15,862 nt of DNA from an uncultured Verrucomicrobiota bacterium. Lineage in GTDB: Bacteria; Verrucomicrobiota; Verrucomicrobiia; Limisphaerales; SXTU01. The notes beneath the pieces were generated by a model, which worked only from the letters and a program-made list of their open reading frames with translations, had not been told where the DNA came from and did not search any database. Within the stretch, counting starts at the first letter, position 1; the number at the start of each line of letters is the position of its first letter. Positions 10,276-15,862 of this stretch are shown here, in pieces. The DNA is taken from positions 1 through 15,862 of the forward strand of contig CAIPBN010000191.1 of NCBI GenBank assembly GCA_903863315.1, given 5' to 3'. The position numbers and the translations under genes are program-made.

Positions 10276-10514
10276 GGTCAAGTGAGGGTCGCTGCGAGCC
10301 AGGCCACGTTAGACGGGCTGTTTGCCGGCGGGCAATCCTGCGCTCGCCCAATCGTTGGCAGGTCCGGTGATTTTCCACGCCGGAAATTTGCCAGCCGATG
10401 GCGATGGTCCAGGCAACTCAAAGGCGGAGTGCTGATGGTGAAAGTCAGATTGCTCGCAGTGAAAGGAAATCCCTCGAATCCATCCGCAGGTGGCCCGTCG
10501 AAGGAAGGCTCGTC
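10276..10514. promoter_or_regulatory. Divergent intergenic region with dyad symmetries
   Basis: The 239 bp separate the minus-strand operon (start 10275) from the plus-strand DUF1501 gene (start 10515) and should hold promoters for both. Two inverted repeats stand out. One is TTGCC-GGCG-GGCAA at 10322-10335. The other is a longer interrupted dyad at 10356-10393, with TGGCA/TGCCA outer arms and CCGG/CCGG inner arms about 12 bp apart. They could be operators, but this is only inferred from symmetry. I could not find a convincing -35/-10 pair on either strand. Confidence 0.4.
10501..10508 (+). promoter_or_regulatory. Shine-Dalgarno sequence deciding the DUF1501 start
   Basis: AAGGAAGG lies 6 nt upstream of the ATG at 10515. 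The frame stays open upstream to an ATG at 10398, but the 39 residues this would add do not look like family sequence and would bury the twin-arginine leader. The ribosome site therefore fixes the start at 10515. Confidence 0.75.
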
Positions 10515-11981
10515 ATGCCCACCAAACCGAACCTGATTCATCCGCGCCTCCCGCGCCGCACCATGATTCAAGCGGGGGCCATCGGGCTGCTGGGCTTGGG
10601 CCTCAACCACCTGGCCCCGCTCCGCGCGGCGGCCGCCGCCAAGGCCAAGCTCGCCGGCAAGGCCCCGAAAACTCCGAAAGCCAAATCGGTCATCTACATT
10701 TTCCTTTCCGGCGGTCTGGCCCAGCACGAGAGCTTCGACATGAAGCCGGACGCGCCGCAGGAAATCCGCGGTGAGTTCAAGCCCATCCCCACCCGCACCC
10801 CGGGTGTGCATATTTGCGAGCACCTGCCGGAGCTGGCCAAGCGCAGCCAGATGTGGGCGCTGTGCCGCTCGCTCACGCATCCGTCCAACAACCATTCCGA
10901 CGCGCACCACATCATGCTGACGGGGCGGTCGGAGCTGCCGCGCGGATTCGATGCCAGCAAGCCGAAGGACTCCGACTGGCCCAGCATCGCCGCCGTGGCC
11001 AACAGCGCCGTGCGCCCGCGCAACAACCTGCCCCCGGTCATCGTGCTGCCGGAACGCCTCGTGCATAACACCGGACGCGTCATTCCCGGCCAGTTTGGCG
11101 GCCTGATGGGAGCCCAGCGGAATCCGTTCTTCCTTGAAGCCTCGCCTTACGACGCCAAGGGCTACGGCGCGCATCCCGAGTATTATTTCCATCACGAGAA
11201 GGGCAAACTTACCTCCCCGCTGGTGTTTCAAGCACCGAATCTCGCGCTGCCCGAAGGCGTGGGCAAAGACCGCTTCCAGAACCGGCTCGGGCTCTTCCGT
11301 GAGCTCAATACCCAGGTCGGCATGCTGGAAAAGGCCGGCGAACAGCAGGGCTTCGACCGCTATCGTCAGATGGCGATTTCCCTGCTGGCGGACTCGAAGA
11401 CCCAGGCCGCGTTTGACGTGATGCGCGCGGACCCGAAGCTGCTGGATGCCTACGGCCGCAACTCCTTCGGCTGGTCCCTGCTCATGGCGCGGCAGTTGGT
11501 CGAGGCGGGCGTCGGACTCGTGCAGGTCAATCTGGGCAACAACGAATCCTGGGACACGCACCAGAGCATCTTCCCAAACCTGAAAGATTTTCTGCTCCCG
11601 CCGACGGACCGTGCGGTCAGCGCGCTGCTGGATGATTTGCAGGCGCGTGGCCTGCTCGACGAGACGCTGGTGGTCATGGCCGGTGAATTCGGCCGCACCC
11701 CGCGGATTTTCAACATCCCGAAGGCTAAGCTGCCGGGTCGCGACCACTGGGGAGCCGTGCAAAGCGTCTTCTTCGCGGGTGGCGGCGTGCGGGGCGGCAC
11801 GGTGATTGGCTCATCCGACAAGCATGCCGGCTTTCCGGCGAGTGATCCGCAGACGCCTGAGAATTTCGCCGCGACTATCTACGACGCTTTGGGCATCCCG
11901 GCCGAGGCGGTCTGGCAGGATGAGTTGAACCGCCCGCATCAGATCTATCACGGCACGCCGATTCCGGGCCTGATGGGCTGA
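10515..11981 (+). CDS. DUF1501 domain protein with twin-arginine leader
   Basis: 488 residues, normal family length. The N-terminus carries a twin-arginine type leader (PRRTMIQ at 13-19, hydrophobic 20-33, an Ala-rich region near 38-42), so export by Tat is likely. DUF1501 hallmarks run along the protein: FLSGGLAQHESFDMKPDAP (63-81), EIRGEFKPIPT (83-93), CEHLPELAKR (101-110), a His-rich SNNHSDAHH (124-132), NNESWDTH (342-349), EFGRTPR (391-397), GRDHW (408-412) and AGGGVRGG (421-428). DUF1501 proteins belong to the alkaline-phosphatase/sulfatase-like superfamily, but their substrate is unknown. In Planctomycetes and Verrucomicrobia they are typically encoded beside PSCyt1-DUF1549-DUF1553 genes. 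Here the nearest such gene is 9.6 kb away, at the other end of the divergent operon. The gene has a strong Shine-Dalgarno and ends 4 bp short of the convergent DUF4864-like gene. Confidence 0.92.
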   Translation: MPTKPNLIHPRLPRRTMIQAGAIGLLGLGLNHLAPLRAAAAAKAKLAGKAPKTPKAKSVIYIFLSGGLAQHESFDMKPDAPQEIRGEFKPIPTRTPGVHICEHLPELAKRSQMWALCRSLTHPSNNHSDAHHIMLTGRSELPRGFDASKPKDSDWPSIAAVANSAVRPRNNLPPVIVLPERLVHNTGRVIPGQFGGLMGAQRNPFFLEASPYDAKGYGAHPEYYFHHEKGKLTSPLVFQAPNLALPEGVGKDRFQNRLGLFRELNTQVGMLEKAGEQQGFDRYRQMAISLLADSKTQAAFDVMRADPKLLDAYGRNSFGWSLLMARQLVEAGVGLVQVNLGNNESWDTHQSIFPNLKDFLLPPTDRAVSALLDDLQARGLLDETLVVMAGEFGRTPRIFNIPKAKLPGRDHWGAVQSVFFAGGGVRGGTVIGSSDKHAGFPASDPQTPENFAATIYDALGIPAEAVWQDELNRPHQIYHGTPIPGLMG

Positions 11982-11985
11982 CGCG

Positions 11986-12501
11986 TCAGGCGATCTGGCC
12001 GCGAACCGCAGGCGTGGCAGGCATTTCAAACACGCCGTTGATCCGCCACCCAGCCTCCTCGCGCAGCAGCCAGTAGCGAAAGCGGTGGAATCTTCCCCGG
12101 CGGCTCTGCACAAGAACCTCCACCACCGCCTCCCGTCCGTTGTCATGCACCGCCTCAACGGACAAGGCGCGCCAAAAGGCGATGACCGGGTAGCCCTCCT
12201 TCACCATGCGCTCAAACGCCGTAACGTTGAATTGAGCCTGTAGCGCCGTCGCCGCGAAGGACCGTGCGCGGGCATAATCACCTTCCTTGAAAGCCTCGAA
12301 CTGCCCTTCGATCACATTCACCACCTGACGCCGCACCTGGGCCTGGCTCGGTTGGAAAGGCGGCACGCCGCTTGGCGTAACGAAGAAGAAGAGCAACGCC
12401 GCCGCGAGTGGCAATGACAAGATCCGGATTAACCGGATCTGCGCCTCGCGGGCCAAAGAGGCCGGGGACAATGGAAAATCGCTCACGCCGGACGCGGACA
12501 A
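11986..12501 (-). CDS. DUF4864-like protein with N-terminal membrane segment
   Basis: About 171 residues. A single hydrophobic segment (residues 25-42) after a basic stretch suggests an N-terminal anchor with the rest outside the cytoplasm. The soluble part resembles DUF4864: VNVIEGQFEAFKEGDYARARSF (61-82 region), then FERMVKEGYPVI (96-107), and a beta-rich end with RFRYWLLREEAGWRINGVF. DUF4864 resembles small cystatin/NTF2-like folds of unknown function. No ATG is available near the start. I use the TTG at 12501, which has a weak GAAGG 11 nt upstream; a GTG at 12486 is the alternative and removes five residues. The start lies 3 bp after the stop of the upstream gene, so the two are almost certainly co-transcribed and possibly translationally coupled. 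Confidence 0.65.
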   Translation of the reverse strand: MSASGVSDFPLSPASLAREAQIRLIRILSLPLAAALLFFFVTPSGVPPFQPSQAQVRRQVVNVIEGQFEAFKEGDYARARSFAATALQAQFNVTAFERMVKEGYPVIAFWRALSVEAVHDNGREAVVEVLVQSRRGRFHRFRYWLLREEAGWRINGVFEMPATPAVRGQIA

Positions 12502-12504
12502 GCG

Positions 12505-13068
12505 TTACTTGGCCTTCGTGGAAAGGCCGGTCAGTGCCTTGGCCACGGCTTGGATGCTGGCCTCATTCGCCCCGGCCAGATACAGGCCGTCCTTCACGCC
12601 CTGAATCGCGGCGGCCATCTGCGGCGACCCGACAGCGGCGTTCATGGCGTTGCCCAAATCACGCGCAAGCTGGGCTTGGTCCGCAGTGGCCAGCTTCTTG
12701 CCGGCGATGGCATCGGCGAGCGTGTTGGCCAGCGCCTGCACGGCCTCGTTCGAGGGCTTGGTGGCTCCGGTCGCCACGCTGGCGAGGCTGGCGGCAAACT
12801 TCTCCTTCTGCTCCGCCGTGGCCTGCGGCTTGGCCTTGATGGAGGCAAGGTCGCTGACGAGTTTGGAGACATTTGGCTGGGACGAGGCGGCTTGCGGCGC
12901 AACGGCCTGCACTGTGCCAGGCTGGGCGGCGGGAGCCGGAGCGGGTGTGGTCGGACGACCGGCAGTTTCCTTTGCCCGCTGCTTGATGATGACGGCTGCG
13001 CCCTGACCAAAGGCAGCCGGGGCGATGAACAGGGTGGCAAGAGCGATGGCGCAGAACGTCGTTTTCAT
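12505..13068 (-). CDS. Secreted Ala-rich protein of unknown function
   Basis: 187 residues from the ATG at 13068. The frame continues upstream, but the extra residues would hide the signal peptide (MKTT, hydrophobic 6-18, cleavage near AFGQ at 19-22). The mature part has a Pro/Ala/Gln linker (about 38-65) and then an Ala-rich, probably all-helical region (66-187). No cysteine or obvious catalytic motif is present after the signal peptide. I do not recognise a named family. It forms a two-gene unit with the DUF4864-like gene and is divergent from the glycosyltransferase gene, with a 134-bp shared upstream region. No Shine-Dalgarno is seen. Confidence 0.7.
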   Translation of the reverse strand: MKTTFCAIALATLFIAPAAFGQGAAVIIKQRAKETAGRPTTPAPAPAAQPGTVQAVAPQAASSQPNVSKLVSDLASIKAKPQATAEQKEKFAASLASVATGATKPSNEAVQALANTLADAIAGKKLATADQAQLARDLGNAMNAAVGSPQMAAAIQGVKDGLYLAGANEASIQAVAKALTGLSTKAK

Positions 13069-13202
13069 GACTTTAATGGGTTCAGGTTGTGGCACCGTGC
13101 GCCAATCCCCGAGGCCTGTCAACGGGCGCTTCACCGCCTGTCCAGCCGGGAATTTACTTCTGTCTCCGGGTTCATTGCTGTTGAATCACTGGCCAATACT
13201 GA

Positions 13203-14483
13203 ATGAGCGAACTCGCCTCCCCCGTCACGCGCACAGGCCAGCCAGACGCTCCGCTCCGCATTCTCTGGCTCAAGACCGGCCCGCTCCACCCGCTGGACAC
13301 CGGCGGGAAAATCCGCACCTACAACATGCTCCGCGAGCTGCGGAAGCGGAACCCGCTCACCTACCTCTCCCTCTGGCCGGCCGGCACGCCGGAATCCGCC
13401 CGTCAGGACGCAGCGGAGTATTCCAGCGCGCAAATCTGGATCCCCTGGCAGGACACGCCCAAAGGCTCCCCCGCCTTCTTCGCGGATTTGGCCGCGAACT
13501 TCTTCCTCAGCCGCCTGCCCTACGCCCTGCAAAAATACCGCTCCTCCGCATGGGCGCAGGCCATGGCCCAGGCCGATGCCTCGGGCCAGTTCGACCTGAT
13601 CGTCTGCGACTTCCTCACCCCGGGCGTCGTGCTCTTCGCTGAAGGTCGCCGTCCGCGCACTCCCGTCCTGCTCTTCCAGCACAATGTGGAATCGCTCATC
13701 TGGAAACGGCACTTCGACACCGCCCAAGGCACCGTGAAGCGCTTCTACATGCGCGGCCAGTGGCAGCGGACCGTGCAGCAGGAGGGCCGCTATTGCTCAC
13801 TCGCGGACAAGGTCTGCGCCGTCTCCGAGGACGACGCACGGCTGCTGCGCGAGGAATTCAAACTCACCAACGTCGTCGGTGCGGTGCCCACCGGCGTTGA
13901 CCTGGATTTCTTCCAACTGAGCGCCGCGCCCCGCACGCCGCGCTCGCTGGTCTTCCTCGGCTCCATGGACTGGATGCCGAACATTGACGGCTGCTGCTGG
14001 TTCGCCGATGAGATCTGGCCGCTGGTGAAGCGGAAATTTCCCGACACGACACTCACCATCGTGGGCCGCAAACCCGTGCCCAAGGTGCAGGAACTCGCCA
14101 CGCGTGATGCCAGCATCCGCGTCACCGGCACCGTGGACGACGTGCGACCGCACCTTGCCGCCGGCGAGGTGATGGTCGTCCCACTGCGCGTCGGAGGGGG
14201 CACCCGCATCAAGATCTTTGAGGCGATGGCCACCGGCATCCCGTGTGTGAGCACGCGCATCGGCGCGGAAGGCCTGCCCGTGAACCACGGCGAGCACATT
14301 GCCCTCGCCGACACCCCCGCCGACTTCGCCCGGGAAATTTGCGCGCTCTTCGAGAACCCTGGCTGCCGTCAGGCCTTGGGGCAGAACGCGCGAACCCTGG
14401 TGGAACAAAACTTCGGCTGGCCCAGCATCAATGCCGTGTTCGAGCGCTTTTGCCGCGAGACGGTGCAAGCTGCCCGGCGATGA
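13203..14483 (+). CDS. Glycosyltransferase, GT4 family, GT-B fold
   Basis: 426 residues, cytoplasmic or peripherally membrane-bound. It would transfer a sugar from a nucleotide-sugar donor to an unknown acceptor, probably in cell-surface polysaccharide synthesis. The N-terminal acceptor domain starts with a beta strand ILWLK (20-24) and the nucleotide-sugar glycine pair in DTGGKIRTYNML (32-43). FQHNVES (158-164) and CAVSEDD (205-211) are typical of the linker side of this family. The donor domain holds LVFLGSMDWMPN (249-260), LTIVGRKP (284-291), VTGTVDDVRP (307-316), VPLRVGGGTRIKIFEAM (326-342) and the phosphate-binding STRIGAEGLPV (350-360). Glycine stands where some GT4 enzymes have the first Glu of the EX7E motif, as is common in the 'GGGTR.K..EA' subgroup. 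No other polysaccharide genes are adjacent, so the pathway is open. The ATG at 13203 has no Shine-Dalgarno. Confidence 0.88.
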   Translation: MSELASPVTRTGQPDAPLRILWLKTGPLHPLDTGGKIRTYNMLRELRKRNPLTYLSLWPAGTPESARQDAAEYSSAQIWIPWQDTPKGSPAFFADLAANFFLSRLPYALQKYRSSAWAQAMAQADASGQFDLIVCDFLTPGVVLFAEGRRPRTPVLLFQHNVESLIWKRHFDTAQGTVKRFYMRGQWQRTVQQEGRYCSLADKVCAVSEDDARLLREEFKLTNVVGAVPTGVDLDFFQLSAAPRTPRSLVFLGSMDWMPNIDGCCWFADEIWPLVKRKFPDTTLTIVGRKPVPKVQELATRDASIRVTGTVDDVRPHLAAGEVMVVPLRVGGGTRIKIFEAMATGIPCVSTRIGAEGLPVNHGEHIALADTPADFAREICALFENPGCRQALGQNARTLVEQNFGWPSINAVFERFCRETVQAARR

Positions 14484-14707
14484 GCAGCAGGGCTGGCGAA
14501 GGTGAAAGCCGCCATGCCTTCGTCAGCTTCACGGAACTTCGGGCGCTTCCCCACCAACGAGGCACCACCGCGCTAACCAAGCGGCTTGGAATTAAGGAAA
14601 GTTTAATAAGGAGTCGCGCAATTAAACGATGTGGGGGTTCGCTTAATAAAGCGCTACCAGAGTGCCCCCCGATACATGGACGGGCACATTCAGAAGCCAG
14701 TAAAGAC
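14484..14707. other. Spacer with AT-richer core and small inverted repeats
   Basis: Noncoding gap between the convergent glycosyltransferase and tRNA genes. Positions about 14588-14650 are clearly richer in A/T than the surroundings and contain several TTAA/TTAAT motifs. Three inverted repeats occur: CCAAG-CGG-CTTGG (14577-14589), CGCTT-AATA-AAGCG (14640-14653) and GTGCCC/GGGCAC with a 14-nt loop (14662-14687). None is followed by a clear T-run, so they are poor rho-independent terminators as read, although the third lies about 20 bp beyond the tRNA 3' end and the first follows the glycosyltransferase gene. No gene is supported here. Confidence 0.45.
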
Positions 14708-14784
14708 TGGCGGGAGCGACGGGGCTCGAACCCGCAACCTCTGCCGTGACAGGGCAGCGCTCTAACCAATTGAGCTACGCCCCC
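14708..14784 (-). tRNA. tRNA-Asp (anticodon GUC), CCA encoded
   Basis: The cloverleaf folds fully on the minus strand. The acceptor GGGGGCG pairs with CGCUCCC (one G-U). The D-arm is GCUC/GAGC with loop AAUUGGUUA. The anticodon stem CUGCC/GGCAG has loop CUGUCAC, placing GUC at 14750-14748. A 5-nt variable loop precedes a T-arm GCGGG/CCCGU with loop UUCGAGC. The discriminator base is G73 (14711), as expected for aspartate tRNAs, and CCA is encoded at 14710-14708. The length is 74 nt plus CCA. Confidence 0.97.
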
Positions 14785-14800
14785 GCGAAGGGGGAGCGCG

Positions 14801-14829
14801 AACGTAGAAAACCTCCCCCGGCGAGTCAA
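14801..14829 (-). promoter_or_regulatory. Probable sigma-70-type promoter for tRNA-Asp
   Basis: On the minus strand, TTGACT (14829-14824, five of six matches to the -35 consensus) is separated by 17 nt from TACGTT (14806-14801, a weak -10). The predicted transcription start lies about 10 nt before the mature 5' end at 14784. Position and spacing fit, but the -10 box is poor. Confidence 0.5.
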
Positions 14830-14830
14830 C

Positions 14831-14856
14831 TGCGGATTGTGGATTTGTAATCTGCC
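14831..14856. repeat. Degenerate 7-bp repeat with hairpin potential
   Basis: Positions 14832-14855 read as imperfect 7-bp units (GCGGATT, GTGGATT, then a diverged unit) and also as an inverted repeat, GCGGATT/AATCTGC with a 10-nt loop and one G-T pair. The units resemble the TTGCCGA phase of the perfect repeat at 203-235 (about 5 of 7 positions), so both may belong to one dispersed family. The element sits immediately upstream of the proposed tRNA promoter. Confidence 0.4.
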
Positions 14857-15029
14857 CATCGAGATGGCACTCGACCGCTGAATCCAACCAAAATCCCGGG
14901 GAACAACACAACCAGGCGCGAGGCAGGCAGAGTGTTGACCTGAAGTCCGACCTTTCGCCGGCGTCAGAACCAGGCCCAGCACATCGCCAAACCATCCCGC
15001 TCAGACACACTCCAGCCAGCCAAGTTGTC

Positions 15030-15862
15030 ATGCGCTTCCTTGCCGCACTCATCCTTGCCCTTGTTCACACCGCGCTCCTCGCCGCCACTCCGCCCGGCGT
15101 CACTATCAATGAGGAGCGGCTCGCCCGCTTGAAGGCCGCAAAGCTGCCGCCCATCAGCCAGCCGCTGCCCTTCAACACCCCGGAGGCCGACGCCATCCTC
15201 TCCGCCTTGGAAGTCTTCCCGCCGGACAATCCGTGGAACATCCCGGTGGATGCCTGGCCCGTCGCGCCCAATTCCAAGCAGATGATTGCCGCCATCGGCG
15301 AAACCAAGCCCCTGCGTTACAACCCGGACATGGCGTTCGTGCTGGTCCCGCCGAACCAGAAAAAGATCAACGTCCAGCTCAACGCCTACGCGGGCGAGTC
15401 CGACAAAGGCCCTTACCCGGTGCCCGACAACGCGTTGATCGAAGGCTGGCCCGCCGCCTTCAAACGTGACCCCGCCACCCGCTCGCTGACCCTCAACGAC
15501 GTGCAGCGCGGCAAGCCCACCCTCGAGGCCGACCGCCACGGCATCGTCGTCGATCCGGTGAACCGCATGCTCTACGAGTTCTACCGTCTCACGAAGACCG
15601 ACCAAGGCTGGACCGCCGAGCAGGCCTCGATTTTCAACCTCGCCTCCAACCAGCAGCGCCCCGATGGCTGGACGAGCTCCGACGCGGCTGGGCTGCCCAT
15701 CTTCCCATCCATCGTGCGCTACGACGAACTCAAGCGCGGCAAGATCGAGCACGCGCTGCGGGCGACGTTCAAGAACACCCGCCGCGGCTACGTTTACCCG
15801 GCCACGCACTACGCCAGCCGGAAGACCGATCCCAACCTCCCGCGCATGGGCGAGCGCTTCCG
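15030..15862 (+). CDS. Secreted conserved protein of unknown function, C-terminus cut off by window edge
   Basis: 277 codons are visible; the gene runs off the right edge. A short signal peptide (MRFLAALILALVHTALLAA, cleavage near residue 19) marks it as exported. The mature part has strongly patterned blocks that I associate with a widespread uncharacterised family: FPPDNPWN (63-70), LRYNPDMAFVLVPP (95-108), ESDKGPYPVPDN (123-134), DRHGIVVDP (168-176), RPDGWTSSDAAGLPIFP (210-226), VRYDELKRGKIEHALR (229-244) and YVYPATHYASRKTDPNLP (254-271). I do not know a function or a reliable domain name for it. Aromatic and acidic residues are plentiful, as in carbohydrate-active proteins, but this is only suggestive. 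The 245-bp region upstream holds the tRNA promoter on the other strand; no convincing promoter or Shine-Dalgarno for this gene is seen. An ATG at 15030 is the first good start. Confidence 0.75.
   Translation, partial: MRFLAALILALVHTALLAATPPGVTINEERLARLKAAKLPPISQPLPFNTPEADAILSALEVFPPDNPWNIPVDAWPVAPNSKQMIAAIGETKPLRYNPDMAFVLVPPNQKKINVQLNAYAGESDKGPYPVPDNALIEGWPAAFKRDPATRSLTLNDVQRGKPTLEADRHGIVVDPVNRMLYEFYRLTKTDQGWTAEQASIFNLASNQQRPDGWTSSDAAGLPIFPSIVRYDELKRGKIEHALRATFKNTRRGYVYPATHYASRKTDPNLPRMGERF

Noticed and set aside
10398..10514. An earlier ATG start for the DUF1501 gene.
   Set aside because: It would add 39 residues ahead of the twin-arginine leader and ignore the strong Shine-Dalgarno just upstream of 10515.
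13094..13122. A perfect TTGACA on the minus strand (13122-13117) upstream of the secreted Ala-rich gene.
   Set aside because: At 17-nt spacing the -10 position reads CACGGT, which is no match, so I do not call a promoter.
14577..14687. Hairpins as rho-independent terminators for the glycosyltransferase or tRNA gene.
   Set aside because: Stems are 5-6 bp and none is followed by a T-run in the relevant direction; they are kept only as inverted repeats.
14484..14784. tRNA-Asp as an attachment site for an integrated element, given the AT-richer spacer beside its 3' end.
   Set aside because: No integrase gene and no second copy of the tRNA 3' end were seen in the window.
14428..14982. A 184-codon minus-strand open frame running through the tRNA gene.
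   Set aside because: It covers a clear tRNA and the end of the glycosyltransferase gene and shows no family features.

Overview
The window is GC-rich, densely coding bacterial DNA. Its gene content points to the Planctomycetes-Verrucomicrobia group, most likely a verrucomicrobium, possibly of the Pedosphaera/Limisphaera (subdivision 3) kind. The pointers are a PSCyt1/DUF1549 cytochrome-type protein, a DUF1501 protein with a twin-arginine leader, a short neutral-ceramidase-like hydrolase, very large secreted multidomain proteins, and start codons that mostly lack a Shine-Dalgarno sequence. The taxonomic call is inference.

Left part (1-10275, all minus strand). Read in the direction of transcription there are four consecutive genes with gaps of 48, 73 and 87 bp, which looks like one operon. 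They encode a 1191-residue and a 1375-residue exported protein, which are tandem paralogues with a central glycosidase-like domain; a 486-residue protein of the neutral/alkaline ceramidase N-terminal family; and a PSCyt1-DUF1549 protein with a CxxCH haem motif that runs off the left edge. A 7-bp tandem repeat (GATTGCC, about 4.7 copies) lies in frame inside the DUF1549 gene. The set reads as an export and degradation locus for a complex glycan or glycoconjugate, but no substrate can be read from the sequence.

Middle (10276-13068). A 239-bp divergent intergenic region with dyad symmetries separates the operon from a plus-strand DUF1501 gene, the one gene here with a clear Shine-Dalgarno. That gene converges, with only 4 bp between stop codons, on a two-gene minus-strand unit: a secreted Ala-rich protein of unknown function followed by a membrane-anchored DUF4864-like protein.

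Right part (13069-15862). A GT4-type glycosyltransferase (+) is followed by a relatively AT-rich spacer with small hairpins, then a tRNA-Asp(GUC) gene (-) with encoded CCA and a plausible promoter upstream. A degenerate relative of the 7-bp repeat lies beside that promoter. The window ends inside a secreted protein of a conserved family of unknown function (+).

The most interesting items are the tandem giant paralogues, whose conserved acidic residues suggest an undescribed glycosidase-like family; the ceramidase-like enzyme that lacks the expected serine nucleophile; and the heptamer repeat inside a conserved cytochrome-family gene.
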